From Octadecabacter algicola (GTDB taxonomy: Bacteria; Pseudomonadota; Alphaproteobacteria; Rhodobacterales; Rhodobacteraceae), in contig NZ_JAKGAR010000001.1 of the NCBI RefSeq assembly GCF_021532625.1, positions 868,001 through 932,000 on the forward strand: a stretch of 64,000 bases of DNA, read 5' to 3'. The translations under genes and the position numbers were made by a program. Below, in pieces: positions 43,283 through 52,044 of this stretch (position 1 is its first letter; each line of letters starts with the position of its first letter). Below the pieces are notes generated by a model. It saw only the letters and a list, made by a program, of their open reading frames with translations. It was not told where the DNA came from and made no database searches.

Positions 43283-44230
43283 ATGCCAAACTCTTCCGCT
43301 TCTGACGCAACACAGACACCGCGATTTGTTTCGATCGGCGAATGCATGATCGAAATGGCCCCCGCCTCTATTGATGGCGAATACAAATTGGGATTTGCCG
43401 GTGATACGTTTAACACCGCTTGGTACATCAAGGCGCTGTCCCCATCCGCCCAATCTCGCTTCGTGTCCCGTGTGGGCAATGACGTGGTGTCCGACCGCAT
43501 GTTGGCAATGATGGAAGGATCGGGCATCGATTCCAGCCATATCCTGCGCAGCAAAGAACGGTCTTTGGGGCTGTATATGATCAGCCTCAAGAACGGCGAA
43601 CGCAGCTTTTCCTACTGGCGCGACAGTTCTGCGGCGCGTCAATTGGCGGATGATCGTGAAACCCTTAAGGCCGCAATAGATGACGGCGACGTGATCTATT
43701 TCTCTGGGATCACCATGGCGATCCTCGATACGGTCGGGCGTGATACATTACTGGATGTGGTCCGCGATGCCCGTGCTGCGGGCAAGACGACCGTATTTGA
43801 TTCCAACCTGCGGCCGCGGCTGTGGGCGTCCAATACCGAAATGACCGAAGCGGTTATGCGCGCGGCATCCGCCTGTGACATTGTGCTGCCATCCTTTGAT
43901 GATGAACAAGACCACTTTGGCGACGCTGACATTACGGCCACCCGCGAACGTTACCTCAGCGCGGGGGCGACGACCGTCATTGTCAAAAATGGCGAAGGCG
44001 ACGTGCATTATACCCATGACGGCAAAACCGGCATGGTTACACCACCTGCCGCAACATCCGTTGTTGATACCACGTCTGCAGGTGACAGTTTCAACGCAGG
44101 GTTCCTTGTGGGGATTACCAAACACGGCATTGCAGCTGATGCGATCCTGCAAGCCTCAGCGGTGGCGCGCCACTGCATCAGCCAAAAAGGCGCGCTAGTG
44201 CCCCTGCCCGCTGACATGGTCCTCGACTGA
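43283..44230 (+). CDS. kdgK: 2-dehydro-3-deoxygluconokinase (KDG kinase)
   Basis: 315 aa PfkB-family sugar kinase. FVSIGECMIEMAP and GFAGDTFNTAWYIKAL are the N-terminal KDG-kinase-like blocks. DTTSAGDSFNAGFLVG is the catalytic PfkB motif with the base Asp. It phosphorylates KDG to KDPG, the common product of the alginate and hexuronate branches in this locus. KDPG aldolase is not encoded in the window. Confidence 0.9.
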   Translation: MPNSSASDATQTPRFVSIGECMIEMAPASIDGEYKLGFAGDTFNTAWYIKALSPSAQSRFVSRVGNDVVSDRMLAMMEGSGIDSSHILRSKERSLGLYMISLKNGERSFSYWRDSSAARQLADDRETLKAAIDDGDVIYFSGITMAILDTVGRDTLLDVVRDARAAGKTTVFDSNLRPRLWASNTEMTEAVMRAASACDIVLPSFDDEQDHFGDADITATRERYLSAGATTVIVKNGEGDVHYTHDGKTGMVTPPAATSVVDTTSAGDSFNAGFLVGITKHGIAADAILQASAVARHCISQKGALVPLPADMVLD

Positions 44231-44292
44231 GATGGCCAAGCTGGCCTAGCATTTAGGCAGCACCAAATGGAACCGAAAGACACGAGAACATC

Positions 44293-45441
44293 ATGAGAGA
44301 AACTTGGCGTTGGTACGGGCCGTTTGACGGGATCACCCTGCCCCAAATCACACAAACTGGCGCGGCAGGAATTGTCACGTCATTGCATGAAATCGCCTAC
44401 GGAGAGATCTGGCCTCAGGCGTTGATTGCTGAACGCAACGCCGAGATCAAAGCCGCTGGGTTCACTTGGGATGTTGTTGAAAGCCTCCCAATCCACGAGC
44501 GGATCAAGAAAGGCGAAGGCGACCTTGAAACGCTGTTTGCAAACTACCGCCAATCAATGGCCAATCTCGCAGCCGAAGGCATCAAGACAATCTGCTACAA
44601 TTTCATGCCTGTTCTTGACTGGACACGGACGGACCTGAAATCCCCTGTTTCAGGGGGCGGCACCTGTTTGCGCTTTTCAGCCCCGAAAATGGCGGCCTTT
44701 GAATTGCATATGCTGGGCCGTGACGCTGCTCGTGATGATTACAGCGCGGACACCATCGCCGCCGCTGATGTCTGGTTTCAAGCGAGCGATGAAGCCATGC
44801 GCGCGGACCTTCTACGATCAATTATGTCAGGACTTCCGGGTGCGTTTGATCGCTACGACATTCCGCAATTGCGCGAAGTTCTGGCCACCTACGACGGTAT
44901 CAGTCGTGACGATTTAAGAAGTAATTACAAACGGTTCCTGCAAGAAATTATACCAACAGCGCAAGAGTTGGGAATGAATTTCTGCGTCCACCCAGATGAT
45001 CCACCCCGCGACATCTTGGGACTGCCGCGCATTGTGTCCAACGCCGATGACATCGCTTGGATCATGGATGCGTTTGATGCGCCTGAAAACGGGTTGACAC
45101 TGTGTTCCGGTTCGCTTGGGGCGAACCCGATCAACGATGTGCCTGATATTGCCCGCCGCTTTGGGGACCGAATTCATTTCGCGCACTTGCGCAACGTCGC
45201 GAAAGACCCTGACGGTTCGTTTGAGGAAGCCGCGCACCTTGGCGGGGATACGGATATGGTCGCACTGGTTCGTGAACTTCTTAACGCACAAGCCAAACGC
45301 GGCGTGACGATCCCCTTCCGGCCTGACCATGGCCATGACCTATTGATGGACGATCAGATCGAAACCCAGCCGGGATATCCGATTATCGGACGTCTTCGTG
45401 GCTTGGCGGAAATGCGCGGTGTGATCGCGGCCTTGGGTTAA
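44293..45441 (+). CDS. uxuA: Mannonate dehydratase UxuA
   Basis: 382 aa, slightly short of the 394 aa of the E. coli protein. The N-terminus MRETWRWYGPFDGITLPQITQTG matches UxuA closely (quoted in part by position 1-20). Later blocks NFMPVLDWTRTDL, FCVHPDDPP and LCSGSLGANP carry the metal-binding His/Asp residues of this Fe/Mn-dependent TIM-barrel family. It dehydrates D-mannonate to KDG. The stop overlaps the convergent uxuB stop by 4 bp. Confidence 0.95.
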   Translation: MRETWRWYGPFDGITLPQITQTGAAGIVTSLHEIAYGEIWPQALIAERNAEIKAAGFTWDVVESLPIHERIKKGEGDLETLFANYRQSMANLAAEGIKTICYNFMPVLDWTRTDLKSPVSGGGTCLRFSAPKMAAFELHMLGRDAARDDYSADTIAAADVWFQASDEAMRADLLRSIMSGLPGAFDRYDIPQLREVLATYDGISRDDLRSNYKRFLQEIIPTAQELGMNFCVHPDDPPRDILGLPRIVSNADDIAWIMDAFDAPENGLTLCSGSLGANPINDVPDIARRFGDRIHFAHLRNVAKDPDGSFEEAAHLGGDTDMVALVRELLNAQAKRGVTIPFRPDHGHDLLMDDQIETQPGYPIIGRLRGLAEMRGVIAALG

Positions 45442-46865
45442 CCCAAGGCCTTTTCGATCGCTGCACGGGTACCAAGCGCCCAAACGTCCTGTGCTGCCGC
45501 CGTAACAGGCGGGCTGAGGCGTGGTGCCAAATCAGCGGGCACAATTTCACGGATCGCCAATACAGCAGCAACTTTGTCAGCTGGCGATAAGGCCGCATCT
45601 AGGACATCGCGCAGCTTATCAGCCAATGGATCTCGAACATCGATCGGCGCGCCGGTCTCGTCCATTCCGCCCACATATTTGATCCACGCCGCGACGGCCA
45701 AAGTCAGCATCGGCGCGCTACGCCCCGCCTGATAGGTCTCGCGCAAAGTTCCAAACATTCGTTGCGGCAGTTTTTGACTGCCATCCATAGCAATTTGCCA
45801 CGTCTTATGGCGGATATTTTGATTGGCATACCGATCAAACAACGCATCTGAATACCCAGCTAGATCCACCCCATCAGGCGCGGCAACATTAGGCACAATT
45901 TCCCCCCACAGGGCGCGAACATAGGTCGCAAAGACAGGGTCAGCCACGGTGTCTGAGATCGTTTCATGACCAGCCAAGTACGCCGTATAAGCAAGCGCAG
46001 AATGGGTGCCGTTCAGCATCCGTAGCTTCATGTCTTCAAACGGTTCCACATCGCGAACAAGCTGTACGCCCGCTGCACCAAGGTCGGGCCGCGCATCGTC
46101 GACGAAGTCATCTTCAACAACCCACTGCGAAAACGGTTCATGCAGAACGGGGGCCGCGTCATAGGTGCCCTCTGCATCGGTCAGGCGCGCGATATCGGCG
46201 TCTGTTGTTGCGGGCGTAATGCGATCCACCATGGTACTTGGAAAGCGGGCTTCAGATGCGATCCAACTCGCCAAATCAGGGTCCAGAAGTTCTGCAAACT
46301 CAAGAACCAGCCCGCGCAGAAGTTGGCCATTTTGCGGTAGGTTATCGCAGGTCAAAACTGTAAATGGGCGGGTGCCAGCGGCGCGACGGGCTGCAAGCGC
46401 GCGCACCAAATACCCAATGGTCGATCGCGGAAGATCATGAGCCAGATCATGAACGATATCAGGATGATCGTGGTTCAGTTTTCCGCTTGCGGGATGGTGA
46501 CAATAGCCCTTTTCTGTTACTGTCAGCGATACGATCTGAACCCCTTCGCTGACCATCGCATCCAGAACCGCTTGCGGGTTTTCTGGTGCTACAAGGACGT
46601 CATTCAGAACATCAATGATGCGGCTGCTTTCACCTTCTGCGCCAAGGGACACGGCACGATACGCCCAGTCCTGGTCACGCAGTGCGTCGCGGGTGTCAGG
46701 GCTGCGCAATGATACGCCTACAATACCCCAATCCCCGCCACCCGCTGTCATAGCGTCCATCACATAGGAACAGCCGAACGCGCGAAAAAATGCACCCAAA
46801 CCAAGGTGCACGATCCCTGTTGCAGTGCGTGGGGTGTCTGGTCGTTTCAAGCGTGGTGCAGTCAT
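45438..46865 (-). CDS. uxuB: Fructuronate reductase / mannitol dehydrogenase family
   Basis: 475 aa polyol-specific long-chain dehydrogenase. GIVHLGLGAFFRAF is the NAD-binding opening. SLTVTEKGYCH and FPSTMVDRITPAT are classic family blocks. MKLRMLNGTHSALAYTAYLAG contains the catalytic Lys/Asn/His region. With uxaC (ATGA overlap upstream) and uxuA, it is most probably fructuronate reductase, giving D-mannonate; mannitol or altronate-type activity is less likely in this context. Confidence 0.9.
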   Translation of the reverse strand: MTAPRLKRPDTPRTATGIVHLGLGAFFRAFGCSYVMDAMTAGGGDWGIVGVSLRSPDTRDALRDQDWAYRAVSLGAEGESSRIIDVLNDVLVAPENPQAVLDAMVSEGVQIVSLTVTEKGYCHHPASGKLNHDHPDIVHDLAHDLPRSTIGYLVRALAARRAAGTRPFTVLTCDNLPQNGQLLRGLVLEFAELLDPDLASWIASEARFPSTMVDRITPATTDADIARLTDAEGTYDAAPVLHEPFSQWVVEDDFVDDARPDLGAAGVQLVRDVEPFEDMKLRMLNGTHSALAYTAYLAGHETISDTVADPVFATYVRALWGEIVPNVAAPDGVDLAGYSDALFDRYANQNIRHKTWQIAMDGSQKLPQRMFGTLRETYQAGRSAPMLTLAVAAWIKYVGGMDETGAPIDVRDPLADKLRDVLDAALSPADKVAAVLAIREIVPADLAPRLSPPVTAAAQDVWALGTRAAIEKALG

Positions 46866-48268
46866 AGTTTATAGGCCTTCTTGGCAAGCCCGTAGGCGAG
46901 ATCATGGGCGACGTCAGGTGCTTCATCAAGGTCAAGACGACCCGTTGCAACAAGCGTCGCGAGAAACGCACAATCCACGCGGCGGGCCACATCGTGGCGG
47001 GCGGGGATCGAACAAAATGCGCGGGTGTCATCGTTAAATCCGACGGTGTTATAGAACCCAGCTGTTTCGGTCGCCGTTTCACGGAACCGGCGCATGCCTT
47101 CGGCACTGTCATGAAACCACCACGGCGGCCCTAATTTCAACGCCGGATACACCCCCGCAAGCGGTGCTAGTTCACGCGGGATCGACGTTTCATCCAGTGT
47201 GAACACGATGATAGTCAAATCGGGTTCTTGGCCGACAGCATTCAACAACGGTGCCAAAGCGTGCACGTAATCGGTGCGCATCGGGATGTCGTAGCCTTTG
47301 TCGCGCCCGAACTGCGCGAATATCCCACCGGAATGGTTTCGATAAGACCCGGGGTGGATTTGCAGTACCAGCCCGTCATCCAAAGACATCCTCGCCATTT
47401 CCGTTAGCATATGTCCGCGAAAGGCATCGGCCTCGTCCGCAGTGCAGGTTCCTGCGCGGGCCTTGTCATATAGGGCGGCGGCAACATCTGTTGGCAAATC
47501 TTCGGTGCGCGCACTTGGGTGCCCGTGGTCCGATGACGTCGCCCCATAGGATTTGAACACAGCGCGGCGGGCGCGGTGCGCGGCAAGGTACCCTGCCCAA
47601 GTTGACGTATCTTCGCCCGTCATCTCACCGAGGATTTCAATGTTTTCGGCAAAGCCTTCAAATTCAGGATCAACGACTGCGTCTGGGCGATAGGCCGTTA
47701 CGACCCGCCCCGCCCAACCGCTTTCGCCGATCATCTTGTGCCAGCGCAAATCATCAATCGCACTTTCGGTGGTTGAGATGGCTTCAATATTAAACCGCTC
47801 AAACAATGCACGAGGACGGAACGCGTCCTGTGTCAGGCAATCTGCGATCTTGTCATAAATAGAATCAGCGGTTGTGGCGGACAGCCGGTCCGTGACACCA
47901 AAAACCGTCTGCAACGCGTGATCGACCCAAATCCGCGAGGGCGTCCCGCGGAACAGATGGTAATTTTGCGCAAACAGCCGCCAGATCTTGCGGGGATCAG
48001 TTTCAATAGCACCCCCGTCAACGCGCGGCACGCCCATTGCCTCAAGTGGGATTCCCTGAGAATGCAGCATCCTGAAAACATAATGGTCCGGCGTCACAAA
48101 GAGTTGAGCGGGATCAGCAAAGGGTTCATTTTGCGCAAACCAGCGCGGATCTGTGTGGCCATGTGGGCTGATAATCGGCAAGCTTTTCACGTCTTTATAC
48201 AAAGTACGCGCGATTTCACGAACAGCTGGTTCCACCGGAAACAGACGGTCCTCATTCAACAATGTCAT
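46862..48268 (-). CDS. uxaC: Glucuronate isomerase UxaC
   Basis: 468 aa, standard length. SPHGHTDPRWFAQNEPFADP near the N-terminus holds the HxH metal motif of this amidohydrolase-superfamily isomerase. ISTTESAIDDLRWH and LQIHPGSYRNHS are further UxaC blocks, as is GRDKGYDIPMRTDYV. It interconverts D-glucuronate/D-fructuronate or D-galacturonate/D-tagaturonate. An operator-like palindrome lies 19 bp upstream of its start. uxuB overlaps its end by ATGA. Confidence 0.95.
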   Translation of the reverse strand: MTLLNEDRLFPVEPAVREIARTLYKDVKSLPIISPHGHTDPRWFAQNEPFADPAQLFVTPDHYVFRMLHSQGIPLEAMGVPRVDGGAIETDPRKIWRLFAQNYHLFRGTPSRIWVDHALQTVFGVTDRLSATTADSIYDKIADCLTQDAFRPRALFERFNIEAISTTESAIDDLRWHKMIGESGWAGRVVTAYRPDAVVDPEFEGFAENIEILGEMTGEDTSTWAGYLAAHRARRAVFKSYGATSSDHGHPSARTEDLPTDVAAALYDKARAGTCTADEADAFRGHMLTEMARMSLDDGLVLQIHPGSYRNHSGGIFAQFGRDKGYDIPMRTDYVHALAPLLNAVGQEPDLTIIVFTLDETSIPRELAPLAGVYPALKLGPPWWFHDSAEGMRRFRETATETAGFYNTVGFNDDTRAFCSIPARHDVARRVDCAFLATLVATGRLDLDEAPDVAHDLAYGLAKKAYKL

Positions 48269-48286
48269 AGCTTCCCCCGCTTAGCT

Positions 48287-48304
48287 CAACTGGTATCCTA
48301 GTTG
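48287..48304. promoter_or_regulatory. Operator-like palindrome C (uxaC / peroxiredoxin promoter)
   Basis: CAACTGGTATCCTAGTTG has CAACT/AGTTG arms and differs at two positions from the 18-mer inside the element at 34112-34131. It lies between the divergent uxaC and peroxiredoxin-like genes, 19 bp from the uxaC start, and could control both. Confidence 0.65.
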
Positions 48305-48360
48305 CCTTGGTGCTAGCTGTCACCCAAGATGCGAACCTGAACACAACATTTACAAAGGAC

Positions 48361-48885
48361 ATGCAGATGCCAACATCCAAACCAGTAGCCGGCAGTATAC
48401 TGGCACCAATGTCGTTCCCCAAATTGGGCGGCGGTGAGCTGTCGGTCGGAGGCGAGAACGACAAATGGACGCTCTTTATAGTCTATCGCGGCAAACACTG
48501 CGGTCGTTGTAAGAAGTACCTGAAAATTCTCAACGACATGCGCAGTGATTGGGCCGATGCAGGTTTTGACGTGGCTGTCGTGTCTGCAGATACCGAAGCC
48601 AAAGCACAGGCAGATGTTGCAGAATTCGGTTGGGAATTCGACCTAGGGTATGGCTTAACAGAGGAACAAATGGGTATTTTGGGCGTTTACGTGTCCGATC
48701 CGCTCTCTCCGACTGAAACAGATCGCCGGTTTGCTGAACCGGGTGTATTCGTGCTGCGCCCTGACGGTAGCATCTTATTGATCTCGATCTCAAATGGGCC
48801 ATCTGCACGCCCAGACCTTGTTGAACTGCTGGACGGGATGATCTTTACTATCAAAAATGACCGCCCTCCACGTGGTACAGCCTAA
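48361..48885 (+). CDS. Peroxiredoxin-like (AhpC/TSA, thioredoxin-fold) protein
   Basis: 174 aa from the ATG at 48361, which has AAAGGAC upstream. TLFIVYRGKHCGRCKKYLKIL contains a C-x2-C pair (HCGRC) in the position where peroxiredoxins and thioredoxins have the active Cys. DVAVVSADTEAKAQADV and FEPGVFVL-like FAEPGVFVLRPDG match the AhpC/TSA fold. A role in redox protection or in handling reactive keto-uronates is possible but unproven. It diverges from uxaC across an operator-like palindrome and is followed by a terminator. Confidence 0.8.
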   Translation: MQMPTSKPVAGSILAPMSFPKLGGGELSVGGENDKWTLFIVYRGKHCGRCKKYLKILNDMRSDWADAGFDVAVVSADTEAKAQADVAEFGWEFDLGYGLTEEQMGILGVYVSDPLSPTETDRRFAEPGVFVLRPDGSILLISISNGPSARPDLVELLDGMIFTIKNDRPPRGTA

Positions 48886-48899
48886 GACCTATGAATAAA

Positions 48900-48951
48900 G
48901 TGCTGAGCGGCGCTTTCACAATTTCGCTCGGCACTCCCTTCCTTCTTTTTT
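48900..48951 (+). terminator. Terminator after the peroxiredoxin-like gene
   Basis: A 10-bp stem with one G-T wobble (48900-48909 with 48925-48934) has a 15-base loop and is followed by a pyrimidine-rich tract ending in six T. It separates this gene from the TRAP operon promoter. Confidence 0.7.
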
Positions 48952-49004
48952 CGACCATTTCCAAGAAAAATTACTGGCAATGTTTGACTTGGCGTCATCT
49001 TCCC

Positions 49005-49016
49005 AATACTAGTATA
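49005..49016. promoter_or_regulatory. Operator-like palindrome D (TRAP operon promoter)
   Basis: ATACTAGTAT (49006-49015) is a perfect 10-bp palindrome identical to the core at 34093-34102 before the ABC importer operon. It lies about 70 bp upstream of the TRAP binding-protein start and supports common control of the two importers. Confidence 0.6.
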
Positions 49017-49083
49017 CATGTTTCCACCTGCTCGATAGGGATTCGAGTAGGGGCAAAACGTAAAATGTATCTGGGAGGATCAC

Positions 49084-50067
49084 ATGACTAAAACATTTAC
49101 ACTTAGCAGTGCCGTTGCTGGCAGCTGCCTCGCACTGGCTGCGACAACTGTTTCCGCTGAAGAACTTCGCGGCTGGAACATCCACGTAGAAGACTACCCT
49201 GTTTCCATCGCAATGGAAGCCTTTGCTGAAGAAGTAGCAGAGCGCACAGGCGGCGACCTTACACTGAAAACGTTCCACAACGGCGTTCTGGGCAGCCAGC
49301 CTGACGCGATCGAACAGCTGCGCCTCGGCGTTCTGGACTTTGGTGAATTCAGCCTCGGCCCATTCGGTACATCCGTTCCAGAAGCCAACGTTGTTTCCCT
49401 GCCTTTCATCTTCCCATCCATCCCAGCGATGTATGAAATGATGGACGGTGAAGTCGGTGAAGCTATCTCCGAAGGCATGCGCGCACGTGGCGTTGAGCCA
49501 CTCGGTTGGTACGATGCTGGTGCTCGTTCTTTCTACAACTCCGTACGTCCAATCAACACACCTGCTGATGTTGAAGGTCTGAAAATCCGCGTCATGTCCA
49601 ACGATCTGTTCGTTCAGATGGTTGAGTCCATGGACGGTAACGCGACACCAATGGCGTTTGCGGAAGTTTACCAGTCCATCCAGACTGGCGTTGTAGACGG
49701 TGCGGAAAACAACCCACCATCCTACGAATCCACAAGCCACTACGAAGTAGCGTCTTACTACTCTTTGACAGAGCACCTGATCATTCCTGAGTGTCTCTGC
49801 ATGTCCAAGATCACATTCGATGGTCTGTCCGAAGAGCACCAGGCTATCCTTCGTGAAGCTGGTCACAACTCCGCTGTCTTGCAGCGCGAACTGTGGCAGG
49901 CACGTGAAGCGGCATCTATGGAAATCGTAGAAGCTGGCGGCACAGTCGTAAACACAATCGCTGACAAGGGTCCATTCCAGGACGCTATGGCGCCAGTTTA
50001 CGAAGGCTTCCTCGAAGCGAACCCTGACCTTGCTGATCTGGTTAACCTGATCCGCAACGGCGGCTAA
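49084..50067 (+). CDS. dctP: TRAP transporter substrate-binding protein (DctP), probably uronate-specific
   Basis: 327 aa with a signal peptide ending near residue 24 (CLALAATTVSAEE). DctP-fold blocks are visible: RTGGDLTLKTFHNGVLGS, GLKIRVMSNDLFVQM with the carboxylate-binding Arg, and MAFAEVYQSIQTGVVDGAENN. TRAP systems import acidic ligands, and binding proteins of this subgroup beside UxaC/UxuB genes are known to bind glucuronate or galacturonate. The ATG follows a GGGAGG ribosome-binding site. A strong hairpin after the gene suggests higher expression than the membrane subunits. Confidence 0.92.
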   Translation: MTKTFTLSSAVAGSCLALAATTVSAEELRGWNIHVEDYPVSIAMEAFAEEVAERTGGDLTLKTFHNGVLGSQPDAIEQLRLGVLDFGEFSLGPFGTSVPEANVVSLPFIFPSIPAMYEMMDGEVGEAISEGMRARGVEPLGWYDAGARSFYNSVRPINTPADVEGLKIRVMSNDLFVQMVESMDGNATPMAFAEVYQSIQTGVVDGAENNPPSYESTSHYEVASYYSLTEHLIIPECLCMSKITFDGLSEEHQAILREAGHNSAVLQRELWQAREAASMEIVEAGGTVVNTIADKGPFQDAMAPVYEGFLEANPDLADLVNLIRNGG

Positions 50068-50085
50068 GCTAAGTTGCTTTAGCAG

Positions 50086-50119
50086 ACGGCCCGTGCCTCA
50101 ATATGGCATGGGCCGTTTT
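50086..50119 (+). terminator. Stem-loop terminator between dctP and dctQ
   Basis: A 12-bp stem with one G-T wobble (50086-50097 with 50105-50116) and a 7-base loop is followed by TTT(T). It is likely a partial terminator that favours dctP over dctQM. Confidence 0.75.
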
Positions 50120-50153
50120 GCAATCTATCTACCAAAAAACGTGAGGGGCAAAG

Positions 50154-50684
50154 ATGAGTGGTCGTAAATCCATAATTGACAAGTGCGAGACCGTGTTGGG
50201 GGCGGTCCAATGGGCCAGTATCTTTACAGCCTCGCTTGCCCTTGCAATTTTGATTGTCACCTTCGGGTGGTTGGTCTTTGGCCGCTATGTTCTCAACGTA
50301 ACACCCACGTGGGTTGAACAACTGGCATTGATGTTGATCTGCTACATTGCTTTTCTCGGTGCGGCCGCTGGCGTACGCGACGATACGCACCTAGGCGTAT
50401 CTCTGTTTCGTGACATGGCCCCAGAAGGCGTGCAAAAAGTTCTTATTGTTTTCATCGACTTCATCCTTGCGGCCTTTGGAACAGTGATGTTCCTGGCGGG
50501 CACAGAGTTGATGAGGTTTGGTTGGGATTCGTTCATTCCAATGCTGAACGTCCCTGAAAGTTTCCGGACTTTGGCGATCACACTTTGTGGTGCGTTGATT
50601 GTTCTGCACGCTGGTTCGCGTGGGATCATCCGCCTGCTTACTTTCTCACAGTGGCACCCGCTGCCCCAAACTCAGGAGTCCTGA
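50154..50684 (+). CDS. dctQ: TRAP transporter small membrane subunit (DctQ)
   Basis: 176 aa with four hydrophobic helices, the standard DctQ layout. VLGAVQWASIFTASLALAILIV is the first helix. FGRYVLNVTPTWVEQLALMLICY and AAGVRDDTHLGVSLFRDM are the characteristic family blocks (quoted in part). It joins the binding protein to the large permease. A GTGAGGGG ribosome-binding site precedes the ATG. The gene ends 1 bp before dctM. Confidence 0.93.
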   Translation: MSGRKSIIDKCETVLGAVQWASIFTASLALAILIVTFGWLVFGRYVLNVTPTWVEQLALMLICYIAFLGAAAGVRDDTHLGVSLFRDMAPEGVQKVLIVFIDFILAAFGTVMFLAGTELMRFGWDSFIPMLNVPESFRTLAITLCGALIVLHAGSRGIIRLLTFSQWHPLPQTQES

Positions 50685-50685
50685 T

Positions 50686-51999
50686 ATGGGTCTGCTCATC
50701 TTAATGCTCGTTTTTGGTGTCGGTGTTGTCATCGGCATGCCGGTTGCTTTTGCCATGGGGATCGCTGCGGCGTCTTCCTTCTGGTACGAAGGCTTCCCGA
50801 TGCTTATCACCTTCCAGCGCGCGACAGCTGGTGTGTCTGTTTTCTCCCTTCTCGCCATTCCGTTCTTCGTATTGGCTGGTGAGATCATGCTGCACGGCGG
50901 TATCGCCGTGCGGCTCGTAAAACTCGCCTCTGCGCTTGTAGGTCACCTTAAAGGTGGTCTCGCGATGGTGAACATCTTCTCATCCATGCTTTTTGGCGGC
51001 ATTTCTGGGTCCGCTGTTGCGGATATCTCGGCGCTGGGATCGATCCTTGTGCCTGTTATGAAGGAACGCGGATATCGACCTGACTTTGCAGTCAACGTGA
51101 CAGTGACGTCCTCTATCGCGGGGATCGTTATTCCGCCGAGCCACAACATGATCATCTTTGCGGTTGCAGCCGGTGGCGGCATTTCGGTGTCTGGCCTGTT
51201 CCTTGCTGGCGTTGTGCCCGGTATGTTGATGTGCTTCAGCCTCGCGGTTGCGGCCTATATCCTGTCGATCAAACACGGCTACCCCGCTGAGCCCTTCCCC
51301 GGTTGGCGCGAAGTTGGTCGCAGCGCTGCTGACGCCATCCCAGGTTTCTTTACGGCTGTGATCATTGTTGGCGGCACGTTGTCCGGCATCTTTACGGTTA
51401 CAGAATCCGGCGCCTTTGGTGCGATCTACGCGATCCTGCTAACGACATTCTATTACCGCACGCTGACGCTTAAATCGTTCATCACGGCTTTGACGGGTAC
51501 CGTTCGCACGACATCAATGGTGATGATCCTGATCGCCTTTGCCAGCTCGTTTGCCTATCTTCTTGCGCTTTACCAAGTGCCGGAACGTCTGAGCAACGCA
51601 TTGGTTCTGATTTCGGACAACCCGATCATCATCCTGCTTATGATCAATGTGATCTTGTTGATCCTCGGCATGATCATGGACATGGCTGCGCTGATCCTGA
51701 TCTGTACTCCGATCTTCCTGCCGATCGCCAAAGGCCTTGGCATGGATCCAACACAGTTCGGTATCATGATGCTGATGAACCTAGGTTTGGGCCTGTGTAC
51801 GCCACCTGTCGGGACCTGTTTGTTCGTGGGTTGTGCCGTGGGCAAGATCAAGATCGAACAGGCGTTGAAATCCATCTGGCCGTTCTATCTGGCAATGCTG
51901 GGCGCGCTGATCTTGGTGACTTACGTCCCTGCAGTGTCCTTGTGGCTGCCTGAAAACCTGCCAGTCTTCACAGCTTGGGTGAAATCGTTCTTCTCATAG
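50686..51999 (+). CDS. dctM: TRAP transporter large membrane subunit (DctM)
   Basis: 437 aa from the ATG at 50686, one base after the dctQ stop; the longer frame to 50599 is inside dctQ. It has about twelve helices. MLFGGISGSAVADISALGSIL, IVIPPSHNMIIFAVAAGG, FTVTESGAFGAIYAIL and GLGLCTPPVGTCLFVGCAV are the family's sodium- and substrate-site motifs (each in part). It is the ion-coupled translocation subunit for the acidic ligand bound by DctP. Confidence 0.95.
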   Translation: MGLLILMLVFGVGVVIGMPVAFAMGIAAASSFWYEGFPMLITFQRATAGVSVFSLLAIPFFVLAGEIMLHGGIAVRLVKLASALVGHLKGGLAMVNIFSSMLFGGISGSAVADISALGSILVPVMKERGYRPDFAVNVTVTSSIAGIVIPPSHNMIIFAVAAGGGISVSGLFLAGVVPGMLMCFSLAVAAYILSIKHGYPAEPFPGWREVGRSAADAIPGFFTAVIIVGGTLSGIFTVTESGAFGAIYAILLTTFYYRTLTLKSFITALTGTVRTTSMVMILIAFASSFAYLLALYQVPERLSNALVLISDNPIIILLMINVILLILGMIMDMAALILICTPIFLPIAKGLGMDPTQFGIMMLMNLGLGLCTPPVGTCLFVGCAVGKIKIEQALKSIWPFYLAMLGALILVTYVPAVSLWLPENLPVFTAWVKSFFS

Positions 52000-52044
52000 A
52001 ACGGTTTCGCCTGCGGGCTGCTCATTTCATTTGCTAGGACGAAC

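Noticed and set aside
49009-49866. 285-codon antisense frame inside dctP
   Set aside because: Antisense of a well-recognised binding-protein gene; would also cover the TRAP promoter and operator.
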